Positions 33,053-40,076 of a DNA stretch of 64,000 nt are shown piece by piece. The position numbers and the translations under genes are program-made. The notes under the pieces are model-generated. The model was not told the origin of the DNA. It did not search any database and saw only the letters and a program-made list of their open reading frames with translations. The stretch is from an uncultured Roseateles sp. (GTDB lineage: Bacteria > Pseudomonadota > Gammaproteobacteria > Burkholderiales > Burkholderiaceae_C). The stretch lies in contig NZ_OY729424.1 in the NCBI RefSeq assembly GCF_963422335.1, forward strand, positions 5,394,001 through 5,458,000. Direction: 5' to 3'. Numbering within the stretch: the first letter of the stretch is position 1; every line of letters starts with the position of its first letter.

Positions 33053-33850
33053 ATGGCTACAGACCTGAAGCGCGCATCCACGGAGAAGCCCGGCACCTCG
33101 CCGGCCAATCGTTCTTTGGAACGCGGCATCGAGATCCTGCGCGCCTTCCGGCCAGGTTCGGATCTGCTGGGCAACGGCGAATTGGCCGACCGCACGGGCT
33201 TGTCGAGAGCGACCGTCAGCCGATTGAGTCAGACGCTCGTGGGCATGGGGATGTTGCAGCAGGAACCGCTGCGCAAGGGCTATCGCCTGGCGCCGGCCGT
33301 GCTGAGCCTGGCGCACGCCATGCGATCTGGATCGACGATCCTGCAAATCGCCGCGCCGCTGATGCGCGCGCTGGCCGAGAGCAAGCGCATCAACGTCGGA
33401 CTGGCCGCACCGGATCGGGACGAGATGGTCTACCTGGAATCCTTACGCTACAGCCGTCGGGTCGCATTCCGCAACGTCGTATCGGGTCAGCGCGTGCCGA
33501 TGGAGTTGACCTCGCTCGGACGCGCTTACCTGGCCACGACTTCCGCGGCACGTCGCAAGTCGCTGTACGAGGCCTTCCGGGAGCGGCGAGGAAATCAGTG
33601 GCCGCAGCTACTCGCCGAGATCGAGCAATCCATCAAGAGCGTACGCGGGTCGGGCTTCTGCGTGGCTTCCTGGCAGCCGGAGGTGGTTGCACTCGCGTGC
33701 CCGATAGCAACGGCGCAGACCTGCTATTCGTTGAATGTCAGCGTGTCGACCGTTGAGAGCATGGAGGCCGTAGTTGACGCTCTGACGGCTCCACTGCTCG
33801 AACTACGCGAGGCGATCACGAGGGCGATATCGCGACGGATTGACGAGTGA
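33053..33850 (+). CDS. IclR-family transcriptional regulator
   Basis: This 265-residue regulator has an N-terminal winged helix-turn-helix (about 18-80: LERGIEILRAFRPG; ELADRTGLSRATVSRLSQTL) and a C-terminal IclR effector-binding GAF-like domain (about 95-260). ATG 33053 is chosen for its AGGGGAAAG; ATG 33029 is an alternative. It diverges from the seven-gene catabolic operon with a palindrome between them, so it probably controls that operon in response to an aromatic or carboxylic effector. Many IclR proteins in such positions are activators (PcaR, PobR), but the sign cannot be read here. Confidence 0.9.
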   Translation: MATDLKRASTEKPGTSPANRSLERGIEILRAFRPGSDLLGNGELADRTGLSRATVSRLSQTLVGMGMLQQEPLRKGYRLAPAVLSLAHAMRSGSTILQIAAPLMRALAESKRINVGLAAPDRDEMVYLESLRYSRRVAFRNVVSGQRVPMELTSLGRAYLATTSAARRKSLYEAFRERRGNQWPQLLAEIEQSIKSVRGSGFCVASWQPEVVALACPIATAQTCYSLNVSVSTVESMEAVVDALTAPLLELREAITRAISRRIDE

Positions 33851-33872
33851 ACCCGAGCAAGCCGCTGCCTCC

Positions 33873-33898
33873 GGACTCGATTCTCGAGAATCGGGTCC
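33873..33898. other. Long palindrome after the IclR gene
   Basis: CGATTCTCGAGAATCG is a perfect 16-bp palindrome, extended on both sides to GGAC...GTCC with one T-G wobble. It can fold as an 11-bp stem with a TCGA loop. An A7 run, not a T-run, follows on the plus strand, so it is not a standard terminator for IclR. It could be a terminator variant or a protein-binding site. I see nothing else in 33851-34080. Confidence 0.4.
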
Positions 33899-34080
33899 TC
33901 CCAAAAAAACGGGACGATTCACTGTCGAGCGGGTTCGTGAGCTTCGACACCGACGGGCAACGGGGCCAGCCGCCAGCTGTCGGCCACGATGGTGGCGCAA
34001 TTGCGCGCCGGTCGTGACGGCGTCGAGGTCAACAATGATTGCCGCGGATCACCTCATCTGAACGGCAATCATCAGCACGG

Positions 34081-35208
34081 TCAGCAGGTCGACGTAGCTC
34101 TGCGACGACGTGCAGCGGCGCCCATGAGCCCCAAACCCGCCAACATCAAGGCGCAGCTTTGTGGCTCCGGGACCGCAGTCACTGACAGCAAGTAAGCGTG
34201 ACCCATGCTTGAATTGGCCACGATTTGCCCGGCATCATTCACGCCTGTCGCGCTGGTAAGGTAGTCACCACCGGCCAATGTCACCAGCGAATTCAGGTCG
34301 ATCATGCCGACTCCGTTGGCACCGGTGACAAAGGCGTGCTGCTCAAATCCTGCGACGTCGGAAACGCCCACCACCTGCCCGCTGGCGTTGATGCCAAAGG
34401 CTCGGGAGAAGGTACCGCCGAGTGTGCCCAGGTCGGTCATGCCGACGCCGTTCGCACCGGTGATGAAGGCGTGATAGGCCGCATTTCCTGCGATGTAGGC
34501 AAAGCCCGCCACCTGCGCGCTGGCGTTGATGCCAGAAGCGAAGGACTGCGTGCCGCCCAGGGTGCCCAAGTCGATCATGCCGACGCCGTTGGCTCCGGTG
34601 ATGAAGGCATGCTGAGCACTGTTTCCTGCCATCGAGGCATAGCCCACCACCCGCCCGTCGGCATTGATGCCGGAGGCGAGGGACTGGGTGCCGCCCAGGG
34701 TGCCCAAGTCGGTCATGCCGACGCCGTTGGCCCCGGTGATGAAGGCATGTTGAGCCGTGTTTCCTGCGACGTTGGCGTTGCCGACCACCCGCCCGGCAGC
34801 GTTGATGCCAGAGGCGAAAGAGTGGGAGCCGCCCAGGGTGCCCAGGTCGGTCATGCCGACTCCATTGGCTCCGGTGATGAAGGCATGATCAACCCCGCTT
34901 CCTGTGAGCTGGGCATAGCCGACCAGCCGCCCGCTGGTGTTGATACCGACGGCGCTGGACTCAGCACCGCCCAGTGTGCCCACGTCGGTCTTGCCGGCCC
35001 CATCGGCCCCGGTGATGAAGGCATGATTGTTGAAACTTCCTGCGTAGGTCGAACGGCCTGCCACCTGCCCGCTGGCGTTGACGGCAAACGCGGTAGCGCT
35101 CGTACCGCCAAATGTGCCCAAGTCGAGTGCAGACCACGAATCGGCATGCGCTGCCATGGGAAAACACCCGGCAATCGCCGTGGCGATCAAGACATTGCGA
35201 AGTTTCAT
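34081..35208 (-). CDS. HAF-repeat PEP-CTERM protein
   Basis: This 375-residue exported protein has a signal peptide (MKLRNVLIATAIAGCFPMAA, cleavage near AHA). About six tandem HAF repeats of 46 residues follow, each with HAFITGANGVGMTDLGTLGG and a GINA.G.VVG segment, and the tail is VPEPQSCALM, a hydrophobic helix and Arg-rich ARRRRATSTC. HAF repeats form extracellular beta-structures of unknown role. The PEP-CTERM tag implies exosortase processing. The tag has Gln where Gly or Ala is usual (PEPQ), and the basic end is longer than normal. The gene is followed by the empty stretch before the second tRNA-Arg. Confidence 0.88.
   Translation of the reverse strand: MKLRNVLIATAIAGCFPMAAHADSWSALDLGTFGGTSATAFAVNASGQVAGRSTYAGSFNNHAFITGADGAGKTDVGTLGGAESSAVGINTSGRLVGYAQLTGSGVDHAFITGANGVGMTDLGTLGGSHSFASGINAAGRVVGNANVAGNTAQHAFITGANGVGMTDLGTLGGTQSLASGINADGRVVGYASMAGNSAQHAFITGANGVGMIDLGTLGGTQSFASGINASAQVAGFAYIAGNAAYHAFITGANGVGMTDLGTLGGTFSRAFGINASGQVVGVSDVAGFEQHAFVTGANGVGMIDLNSLVTLAGGDYLTSATGVNDAGQIVANSSMGHAYLLSVTAVPEPQSCALMLAGLGLMGAAARRRRATSTC
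34290..35100 (-). repeat. 138-bp tandem repeats encoding HAF motifs
   Basis: The block that reads GGTGATGAAGGCATG on the plus strand recurs at 138-bp spacing (e.g. near 34600, 34738 and 34876). About six copies are present, the middle ones nearly identical in DNA. Such repeats can change number by slippage or recombination. Confidence 0.75.
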
Positions 35209-35630
35209 CAGGAATTTCCTAGATTATTGAATCAAGCGAAGAACGGCCTGCAGGTTGCCAAACCGGATGCAGCGCTTGCTGAAACGAGTTTGAGCCTGCC
35301 GGCTACTTGCACCCGGCTCGCCCATGTCTACCCTCCAAACTGGGCGTCGCAAGCCAAGGTGCAGCGAGCGATTTCGAGATGCGTTGAGCATTCGAAGTGC
35401 ATGGCTGAACTGTTGCGTATGCCGGTATCAGTGAGGCTTCACGCCGGCACGCGTTCGTTTCATTTGTCGCAGCTCGGCATCGGGCGCCGGCACAACGAGC
35501 CGGAATGATCCCGTCGAACTGATGCGCACGGTGGGCGCTGTGTCGGGAGTCATCGGCGGCCTGGCGATGCTCAAACGCGATCAGGAGGAGGGAACGGAGA
35601 ATGCGCGTCCACCAAAAGCCACCCAGAAAC
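35209..35630. other. Gene-free stretch
   Basis: No convincing gene is visible here. The region is less GC-biased near 35209-35300 and probably holds the promoter of the HAF-repeat gene (read leftwards). Short ORFs on the plus strand lack ribosome-binding sites and resemble nothing I know. A decayed gene remnant cannot be excluded. Confidence 0.4.
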
Positions 35631-35666
35631 GGAAAATGGGTCAGAAGCTTTCACTTCTGACCCATT
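35631..35666 (-). terminator. Intrinsic terminator of tRNA-Arg (copy 2)
   Basis: AATGGGTCAGAAG pairs perfectly with CTTCTGACCCATT over 13 bp around a 6-base loop. On the minus strand it is followed by TTTTCC. It is clearly related to the terminator of tRNA copy 1 but has diverged in the stem with compensating changes. Confidence 0.8.
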
Positions 35667-35673
35667 CACTTTT

Positions 35674-35750
35674 TGGTGCGGCTGGCAGGAATCGAACCCA
35701 CGACCCCTTGGTTCGTAGCCAAGTACTCTATCCAGCTGAGCTACAGCCGC
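35674..35750 (-). tRNA. tRNA-Arg (anticodon ACG), copy 2
   Basis: This 77-nt tRNA gene with encoded CCA is identical to the copy at 8356-8432 in every base, including the anticodon loop CTACGAA. It lies 53 bases downstream of hemY on the same strand and has its own promoter element. Confidence 0.97.
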
Positions 35751-35760
35751 GAAGCCTGCG

Positions 35761-35766
35761 ACTATA
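35761..35766 (-). promoter_or_regulatory. -10 box of tRNA-Arg copy 2
   Basis: TATAGT on the minus strand lies ten bases before the tRNA 5' end. The upstream sequence differs from that of copy 1, so the promoters are not part of the duplicated unit. Confidence 0.45.
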
Positions 35767-35803
35767 GCATGACTTTTGGATGAATCACGAGATTTGGCAA
35801 AAT

Positions 35804-37048
35804 TCAGGCATTGGCTGCGGCCTCGTAGCAGCGCGCGCGGCGCTCCACATCATCGTCGCGCTCGGCCATGCGGGCCAAGGTCAGCCAGCTGCGGCGGCGC
35901 ACGCTGGCGGGCAGATCGCGGTCCTCACCGGCCTGCTCCAGCATCAGCCGGGCCTTGCCCCAGAGCTGGCGCTCGGCCAGGGCATGGCCCAGGGCAAAGG
36001 CAATCGAGGCGTCGCGCGGGAAGGCGTGTGCCGCCGCCTCCAGGCGCGGCAGCCATTCCGGCCCCATGCCGGGCACGGCATAGGCCAGCGCTTCGCTGAG
36101 TACGGCGCGCTCGTCGGCCCCCAGTTCGCTGATCTTTTCCCAGAACGGTCGCAACCAGCCGCGGCCGTCCTCGGGCGCGCCCAGGCGCGCCGCGCACTGG
36201 GCCGCGCGGGCGGCAACGAACACATCGCGGCGATCGGCCGAGTCGAGCTGCTGCCAGATCACGCGCAACTGGTCGACGTCACGGGCCGTCTCCAGCGCCT
36301 CGAAGGCCAGCGAGCGCAGCAAGCCAAGCGCGGCCACGCGCGAGAAACCCTGGTGCTTGGCCAGCAGGCGCGCGGTGCGCAGGGCCTCCAGCGGCTGGCT
36401 GGACAGGCGGGTGGCTTGCAGCTTCAGCCGCAAGGCCTGGGTGCGGCGCGCCACGCCCGGCGGCAGATCGGCCAGCAAGGCCAGCGCCCGGGAGGCATCA
36501 CGGTCTTCCAGCGCCCATTCGGAGGCCAGCAGTCTTGCGCCTTCCTGGGCCGACCGGGCCGCAGGGAAGCGTTGGCCCAGGTCCAGCGCCTTCTGCAACT
36601 GCTCGTCGCGGCCCTTGCGGTCCTGCAGCCGGTGGGCACTGCCGGCGGCCAGCACATGGCCCAGGGCCATGAAGGCCGGGTCCTGGCTCAGCTCCGGTGT
36701 CTGCGCCTGTATGCCCAGGGCACGCAGGGCCGACTTCTGCGCACGGCTGTAGCGGGCGCCGAAGAACTCCGACAGCGAATCGCGCAGGGCCGCCTGGGCG
36801 CTGCGCTCGCGCTGGCTCAGCCGCCACTCGCGGGCCCGCCGCGGCAGGCCGGTCAGGCGGTTGATGGCCTGAATCACCGTGACCAGCGCAAAACAGCTGC
36901 CGATCAGGGCCAGCAGGAACAGATTCAGCGACAGATCAAGCCGCCAGCCGCTCCAGTAAATCGTCACCAGGCCATCGTTGCTGCCCAGGGTCAGCGCGGC
37001 CACCACGGCCACGGCGAACAACAGGACCAGCCAGATCACTGAGCGCAT
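35804..37048 (-). CDS. hemY: HemY-like TPR protein
   Basis: This 414-residue protein has two N-terminal transmembrane helices (about 3-22 and 40-62: VIWLVLLFAVAVVAALTLGS; LNLFLLALIGSCFALVTVIQ), the HemY_N region with RRAREWRLSQRERSAQAAL, and TPR-like helices to the end. It is the last gene of the hemCDXY operon. In proteobacteria this HemY is not the protoporphyrinogen oxidase of Bacillus; its role in haem synthesis is structural or regulatory and poorly defined. Confidence 0.9.
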   Translation of the reverse strand: MRSVIWLVLLFAVAVVAALTLGSNDGLVTIYWSGWRLDLSLNLFLLALIGSCFALVTVIQAINRLTGLPRRAREWRLSQRERSAQAALRDSLSEFFGARYSRAQKSALRALGIQAQTPELSQDPAFMALGHVLAAGSAHRLQDRKGRDEQLQKALDLGQRFPAARSAQEGARLLASEWALEDRDASRALALLADLPPGVARRTQALRLKLQATRLSSQPLEALRTARLLAKHQGFSRVAALGLLRSLAFEALETARDVDQLRVIWQQLDSADRRDVFVAARAAQCAARLGAPEDGRGWLRPFWEKISELGADERAVLSEALAYAVPGMGPEWLPRLEAAAHAFPRDASIAFALGHALAERQLWGKARLMLEQAGEDRDLPASVRRRSWLTLARMAERDDDVERRARCYEAAANA

Positions 37049-37064
37049 GCTGTCGGCTCCGCGC

Positions 37065-38201
37065 TCAACGGCCCGCGGCCGCGGCCGACAGTGCGGCCAG
37101 GGTGTCGTCGGGGCGTGTCACATTGACCTGGCGAGCCTGGCCGGCGACCTGGCGCAGCAGTTCGTTGGCGGCCTGGACCTTGCGCGAATTGCGCTCGAAA
37201 TAGCGCTCCAGCCCGCCCTGCGCATCGCGCAGATCGGCCTGGGCAGTGTCGAACTGGCGGCTCAGCAAGGCCAGGCGGGCATTCAGCAGGCGCAGCTTCA
37301 GGTTCTCGCGCAGGAAGAAGGCCTGCTCAGGCGCCAGCAGCATGGCCTCGGGGTTGTCGATGCGGGTCACGCGCAGCAGGGTGCGGGCCTCGCCCCAGAC
37401 CTTGCCGGCCAGACTTGTCCATTGCGTCTGCAGCTCGGGCCACCAGCCGGTCTCGGCCACAGCGGGCGCCACACGCTTCTTGGCGGGCGCGCGGTCGCTG
37501 GCGACCGCCTCATCGACCTCGGCCTTGCCGCGCTGGGCCACCGACAGCAGCGGCAGCTCGTCGATCAGGCGTACCGCTTCATCGAGCTTGATGGTCAGCG
37601 ACGACACATCGACCACATTGATCGCCTTGACACGGTCCAGATCACGCGACACCGCACGGCGCACGCCCTCCAGCCGCGGCTGCTTGTAGCGGGCCAGGCG
37701 CTCGTCGGCCTGGCGCAGGGTGGCGACCAGGGGCTCGGCGCTGCCGGTGATGGCCGATTGCTGCAGGGCCACGCGTATCGAGGCCTCGATGTCCACCAGC
37801 ACGTTCTCGTCACGCGAGCGTGACAGCGACTGGATCAGCTCCTCCAGCTGGCTGCGCTGCAGCGCCACCTCGGCCAGCCGGGCCTCGACCAGGGCCAGTT
37901 TGGCAGCGCTGTCGCGGCTCACGTCCTGGGCCTGGCGGGCCAGGGTGCGGGCCTCGTTGGCCTCGCCCTGGGTGCTTTGCTGGCGGCGCACCAACTCCTG
38001 CTCCAGCTGCTGGACCCGTTCATGGGCCTGCCATGACAGGCCCAGCGCCAGCAGGGTCAAGATCACCAGCAGGCCGATCGCGGCGGGCGGCACGCCGCCC
38101 TGTCGCGACACCTTGGGCGATGCCGGCACCGCCTCGGCTGGAGGCGCGACCACAGGGTCGGAAGAGGGCTGGCTGGAAGGGGTGGAAGAGGTATCGCTCA
38201 C
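37065..38201 (-). CDS. hemX: HemX-like protein
   Basis: This 378-residue inner-membrane protein starts at GTG 38201; the longer frame runs back through hemD and is not real. It has a Ser/Pro-rich cytoplasmic N-terminus, one transmembrane helix at about 38-56 (PPAAIGLLVILTLLALGLSW), then a long coiled coil (ERVQQLEQELVRRQQ) and the HemX periplasmic region (ALQQSAITGS; RVTRIDNPEAMLLAPEQAFF). It is often labelled uroporphyrinogen-III C-methyltransferase, but no methyltransferase motif is visible. It lies between hemD and hemY. Confidence 0.87.
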   Translation of the reverse strand: MSDTSSTPSSQPSSDPVVAPPAEAVPASPKVSRQGGVPPAAIGLLVILTLLALGLSWQAHERVQQLEQELVRRQQSTQGEANEARTLARQAQDVSRDSAAKLALVEARLAEVALQRSQLEELIQSLSRSRDENVLVDIEASIRVALQQSAITGSAEPLVATLRQADERLARYKQPRLEGVRRAVSRDLDRVKAINVVDVSSLTIKLDEAVRLIDELPLLSVAQRGKAEVDEAVASDRAPAKKRVAPAVAETGWWPELQTQWTSLAGKVWGEARTLLRVTRIDNPEAMLLAPEQAFFLRENLKLRLLNARLALLSRQFDTAQADLRDAQGGLERYFERNSRKVQAANELLRQVAGQARQVNVTRPDDTLAALSAAAAGR

Positions 38202-38224
38202 GGTTCGGTCGATTGTATAGAGCG

Positions 38225-38998
38225 TTAGCTGAGGCCTCGCGCGGCGGCGGCCACCGCGTGCAGCTGGGGTCGCGCCAACACAACACGACCGAAACCCAGG
38301 GCCGTGGCACGCTCGGCGATGCGCTCGTGGGTGGCCACAGCCCGGGCCTGCGAAAAGTCGGTGCCGGCCGGCACCAATGCGGCCAGATTGGCAATCGCTT
38401 CCGAGCTGCTGAGCAGCCAGATGTGTGCACTGGGTGCAGCTGTGGCCTCGGCCAGCCAAAGCCGCTGCTGCGCGTCCAGCACCGGCAAGACACGGCTGTA
38501 GCTCTGCACCGCCTCGACGAGGGCGCCACGCTCGCGCAGGCGCTCGCCCAGCCATTCGCGGCCACCGTCGCCACGCACCAGCAGCACGCGCGCGCCCTGC
38601 CAATCCAGCGGCGCCAGTTCTTGCCACAGCGATTCGGAGTCGAAGCTGGCCGCGTCGGCCGCGGGCTCCATCACCAGCTCGGCCGGCACGCCGGCCTCGC
38701 GCAGCACCCGGCTGCTGCCCGGGCCCACGGTGGCGGCCAGCGTCTGCGCCGGCCAGCCAAGGCCCTCGGGGCGATGGGCGAAGAACTGCTGCACCGCATT
38801 CGGGCTGACAAAGACCAGCATCCGACACAGGGCCAGGTCTTGCCAGGCCCGGGCCAGTACCGCAGCGTTGCCGCTGGCGCTGATGGCAATCAGCGGCAAC
38901 GCCACCGCCTCCAGCCCTTCGGCCTGCAGGCCACTCACCCATTCACCGGCCTGTTCGGCGGGCCTCGTCACCAGCAGACGCGGCGCGCCAGGGTTCAA
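38225..38998 (-). CDS. hemD: Uroporphyrinogen-III synthase
   Basis: This 257-residue two-domain protein starts at a TTG whose TGA overlap is the hemC stop, a coupled start. N-terminal PRLLVTRPAEQAGEWVSGL, LVFVSPNAVQQFF and ATVGPGSSRVLREAGV are typical of HemD. The second half contains VLLVRGDGGREWLGERLRERGA. It cyclises hydroxymethylbilane made by HemC to uroporphyrinogen III. The family is poorly conserved, and the assignment rests on these blocks and the operon. Confidence 0.9.
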   Translation of the reverse strand: MNPGAPRLLVTRPAEQAGEWVSGLQAEGLEAVALPLIAISASGNAAVLARAWQDLALCRMLVFVSPNAVQQFFAHRPEGLGWPAQTLAATVGPGSSRVLREAGVPAELVMEPAADAASFDSESLWQELAPLDWQGARVLLVRGDGGREWLGERLRERGALVEAVQSYSRVLPVLDAQQRLWLAEATAAPSAHIWLLSSSEAIANLAALVPAGTDFSQARAVATHERIAERATALGFGRVVLARPQLHAVAAAARGLS

Positions 38999-39921
38999 GC
39001 GGCACTCAGATAGTCGGCGGCGCCAGCGGCACGCAGCTGGTCTGCGGCCTGCGTGCCCAGGGCACGGGCAGCCAGTTCGTCGGCAATCGCGGCCGAGACG
39101 TTTGCGCGCAGCAGCGGCAGCTGCGGTTGCTCGGGATGGCCCAGCGCCGTGCTCAGCACCAATTGCTCGCCCTGCCACACGGCGTGCGCCGCCAGCGGCA
39201 CGCTGCAACTGCCACCCAGCGCGCGCGACACCGCCCGCTCGGCCTGCGTGGCCAGCCAGGTGGGCTTGTCGATCAGCGTCGCCAGCTTGGCGCGCAACTC
39301 TGCCGCATCGCTGCGTATCTCGATGCCCAGCGCGCCCTGGCCGGCGCAGGGAATCATCTGCTGCACATCGAAGCGCGCGCGTATGCGCTCGGCCAGGCCC
39401 AGGCGCATCAGCCCGGCGGCGGCCAGCACGATGGCGTCGTAGCCGCCTTCGTCCAGCTTGCGCAGCCGCGTGTCCAGATTGCCGCGCAGCGGCTCGATGC
39501 GCAGGTCGGGCCGCAGGGCCTTCAGCTGCACGACACGGCGCAGGCTGGAGGTGCCGACCAGGGCGCCCTGCGGCAGCTCGTCCAGCGAGGCATAGCGGTT
39601 CGAGACAAAGGCATCGCGCGGATCTTCGCGCTCCAGGATGGCCACCAGGTCGAAGCCGGGCGGCAGGTCCATGGGCACGTCCTTCAGCGAGTGCACGGCC
39701 AGATGGGCGCGGCCCTCTTCCAGCGCCGTCTCCAGCTCCTTGACGAAGAGGCCCTTGCCGCCCACCTTGGACAGCGTGCGGTCCAGTATCTGGTCGCCCC
39801 GGGTGGTCATGCCCAGCAGGCCCACATCCAGGCCCATGGCCTGCAGCAGGCCCTGCACATATTCGGCCTGCCATAGCGCCAACCGGCTTTCGCGCGTGGC
39901 GATCAGAGTTTTTTCTTGCAT
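38995..39921 (-). CDS. hemC: Hydroxymethylbilane synthase (porphobilinogen deaminase)
   Basis: This 308-residue enzyme joins four porphobilinogens to hydroxymethylbilane in tetrapyrrole synthesis. It shows the N-terminal IATRESRLALWQAEYV, catalytic Asp81 (HSLKDVP), GTSSLRR, RGNLDTRL and the dipyrromethane-cofactor Cys239 (GGSCSVPL). It is the first gene of hemC-hemD-hemX-hemY, divergent from ppc across 155 bp. Length is normal for the family. Confidence 0.97.
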   Translation of the reverse strand: MQEKTLIATRESRLALWQAEYVQGLLQAMGLDVGLLGMTTRGDQILDRTLSKVGGKGLFVKELETALEEGRAHLAVHSLKDVPMDLPPGFDLVAILEREDPRDAFVSNRYASLDELPQGALVGTSSLRRVVQLKALRPDLRIEPLRGNLDTRLRKLDEGGYDAIVLAAAGLMRLGLAERIRARFDVQQMIPCAGQGALGIEIRSDAAELRAKLATLIDKPTWLATQAERAVSRALGGSCSVPLAAHAVWQGEQLVLSTALGHPEQPQLPLLRANVSAAIADELAARALGTQAADQLRAAGAADYLSAA

Positions 39922-40005
39922 GGGCGAATGCTAGCAGCAGACCGAAAACCGGCATGCCGCATGCCGCATTGCTGCAGGCTCTGTTACTGATACAGTTGAA
40001 TATCG

Positions 40006-40018
40006 GTAACAAAGTTAC
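40006..40018. promoter_or_regulatory. Inverted repeat between hemC and ppc
   Basis: GTAAC-AAA-GTTAC lies in the only AT-rich part of the divergent hemC/ppc region, near TTGAAT and GATACAG. It may be an operator or overlap a promoter; no standard -10/-35 pair with good spacing is evident. Confidence 0.3.
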
Positions 40019-40076
40019 ATTACCGGTAGTCCCTGTCCTCGCTTCTCGCCCTCCGCCACCTTCTCAAGAGGCCCGC

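Noticed and set aside
31883..33346. Longer version of the Bug receptor reaching back into the IclR gene
   Set aside because: The extra N-terminal part precedes a clear ribosome-binding site, GTG start and signal peptide, and would cover the divergent regulatory region.
8433..35673. Recent prophage or integrative element between the tRNA genes
   Set aside because: There is no integrase, excisionase, conjugation or phage structural gene, and the terminators next to the tRNAs have diverged. An old island remains possible and is listed as a finding.
35522..35767. Plus-strand ORF crossing tRNA-Arg copy 2
   Set aside because: Same artefact as at copy 1; the coding look (AGRNRTHDPLV) comes from the tRNA sequence.
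38225..40012. Single 595-codon frame covering hemD and most of hemC
   Set aside because: Only the C-terminal 257 codons resemble HemD; the rest is an off-frame shadow of hemC, whose own frame is fully conserved.
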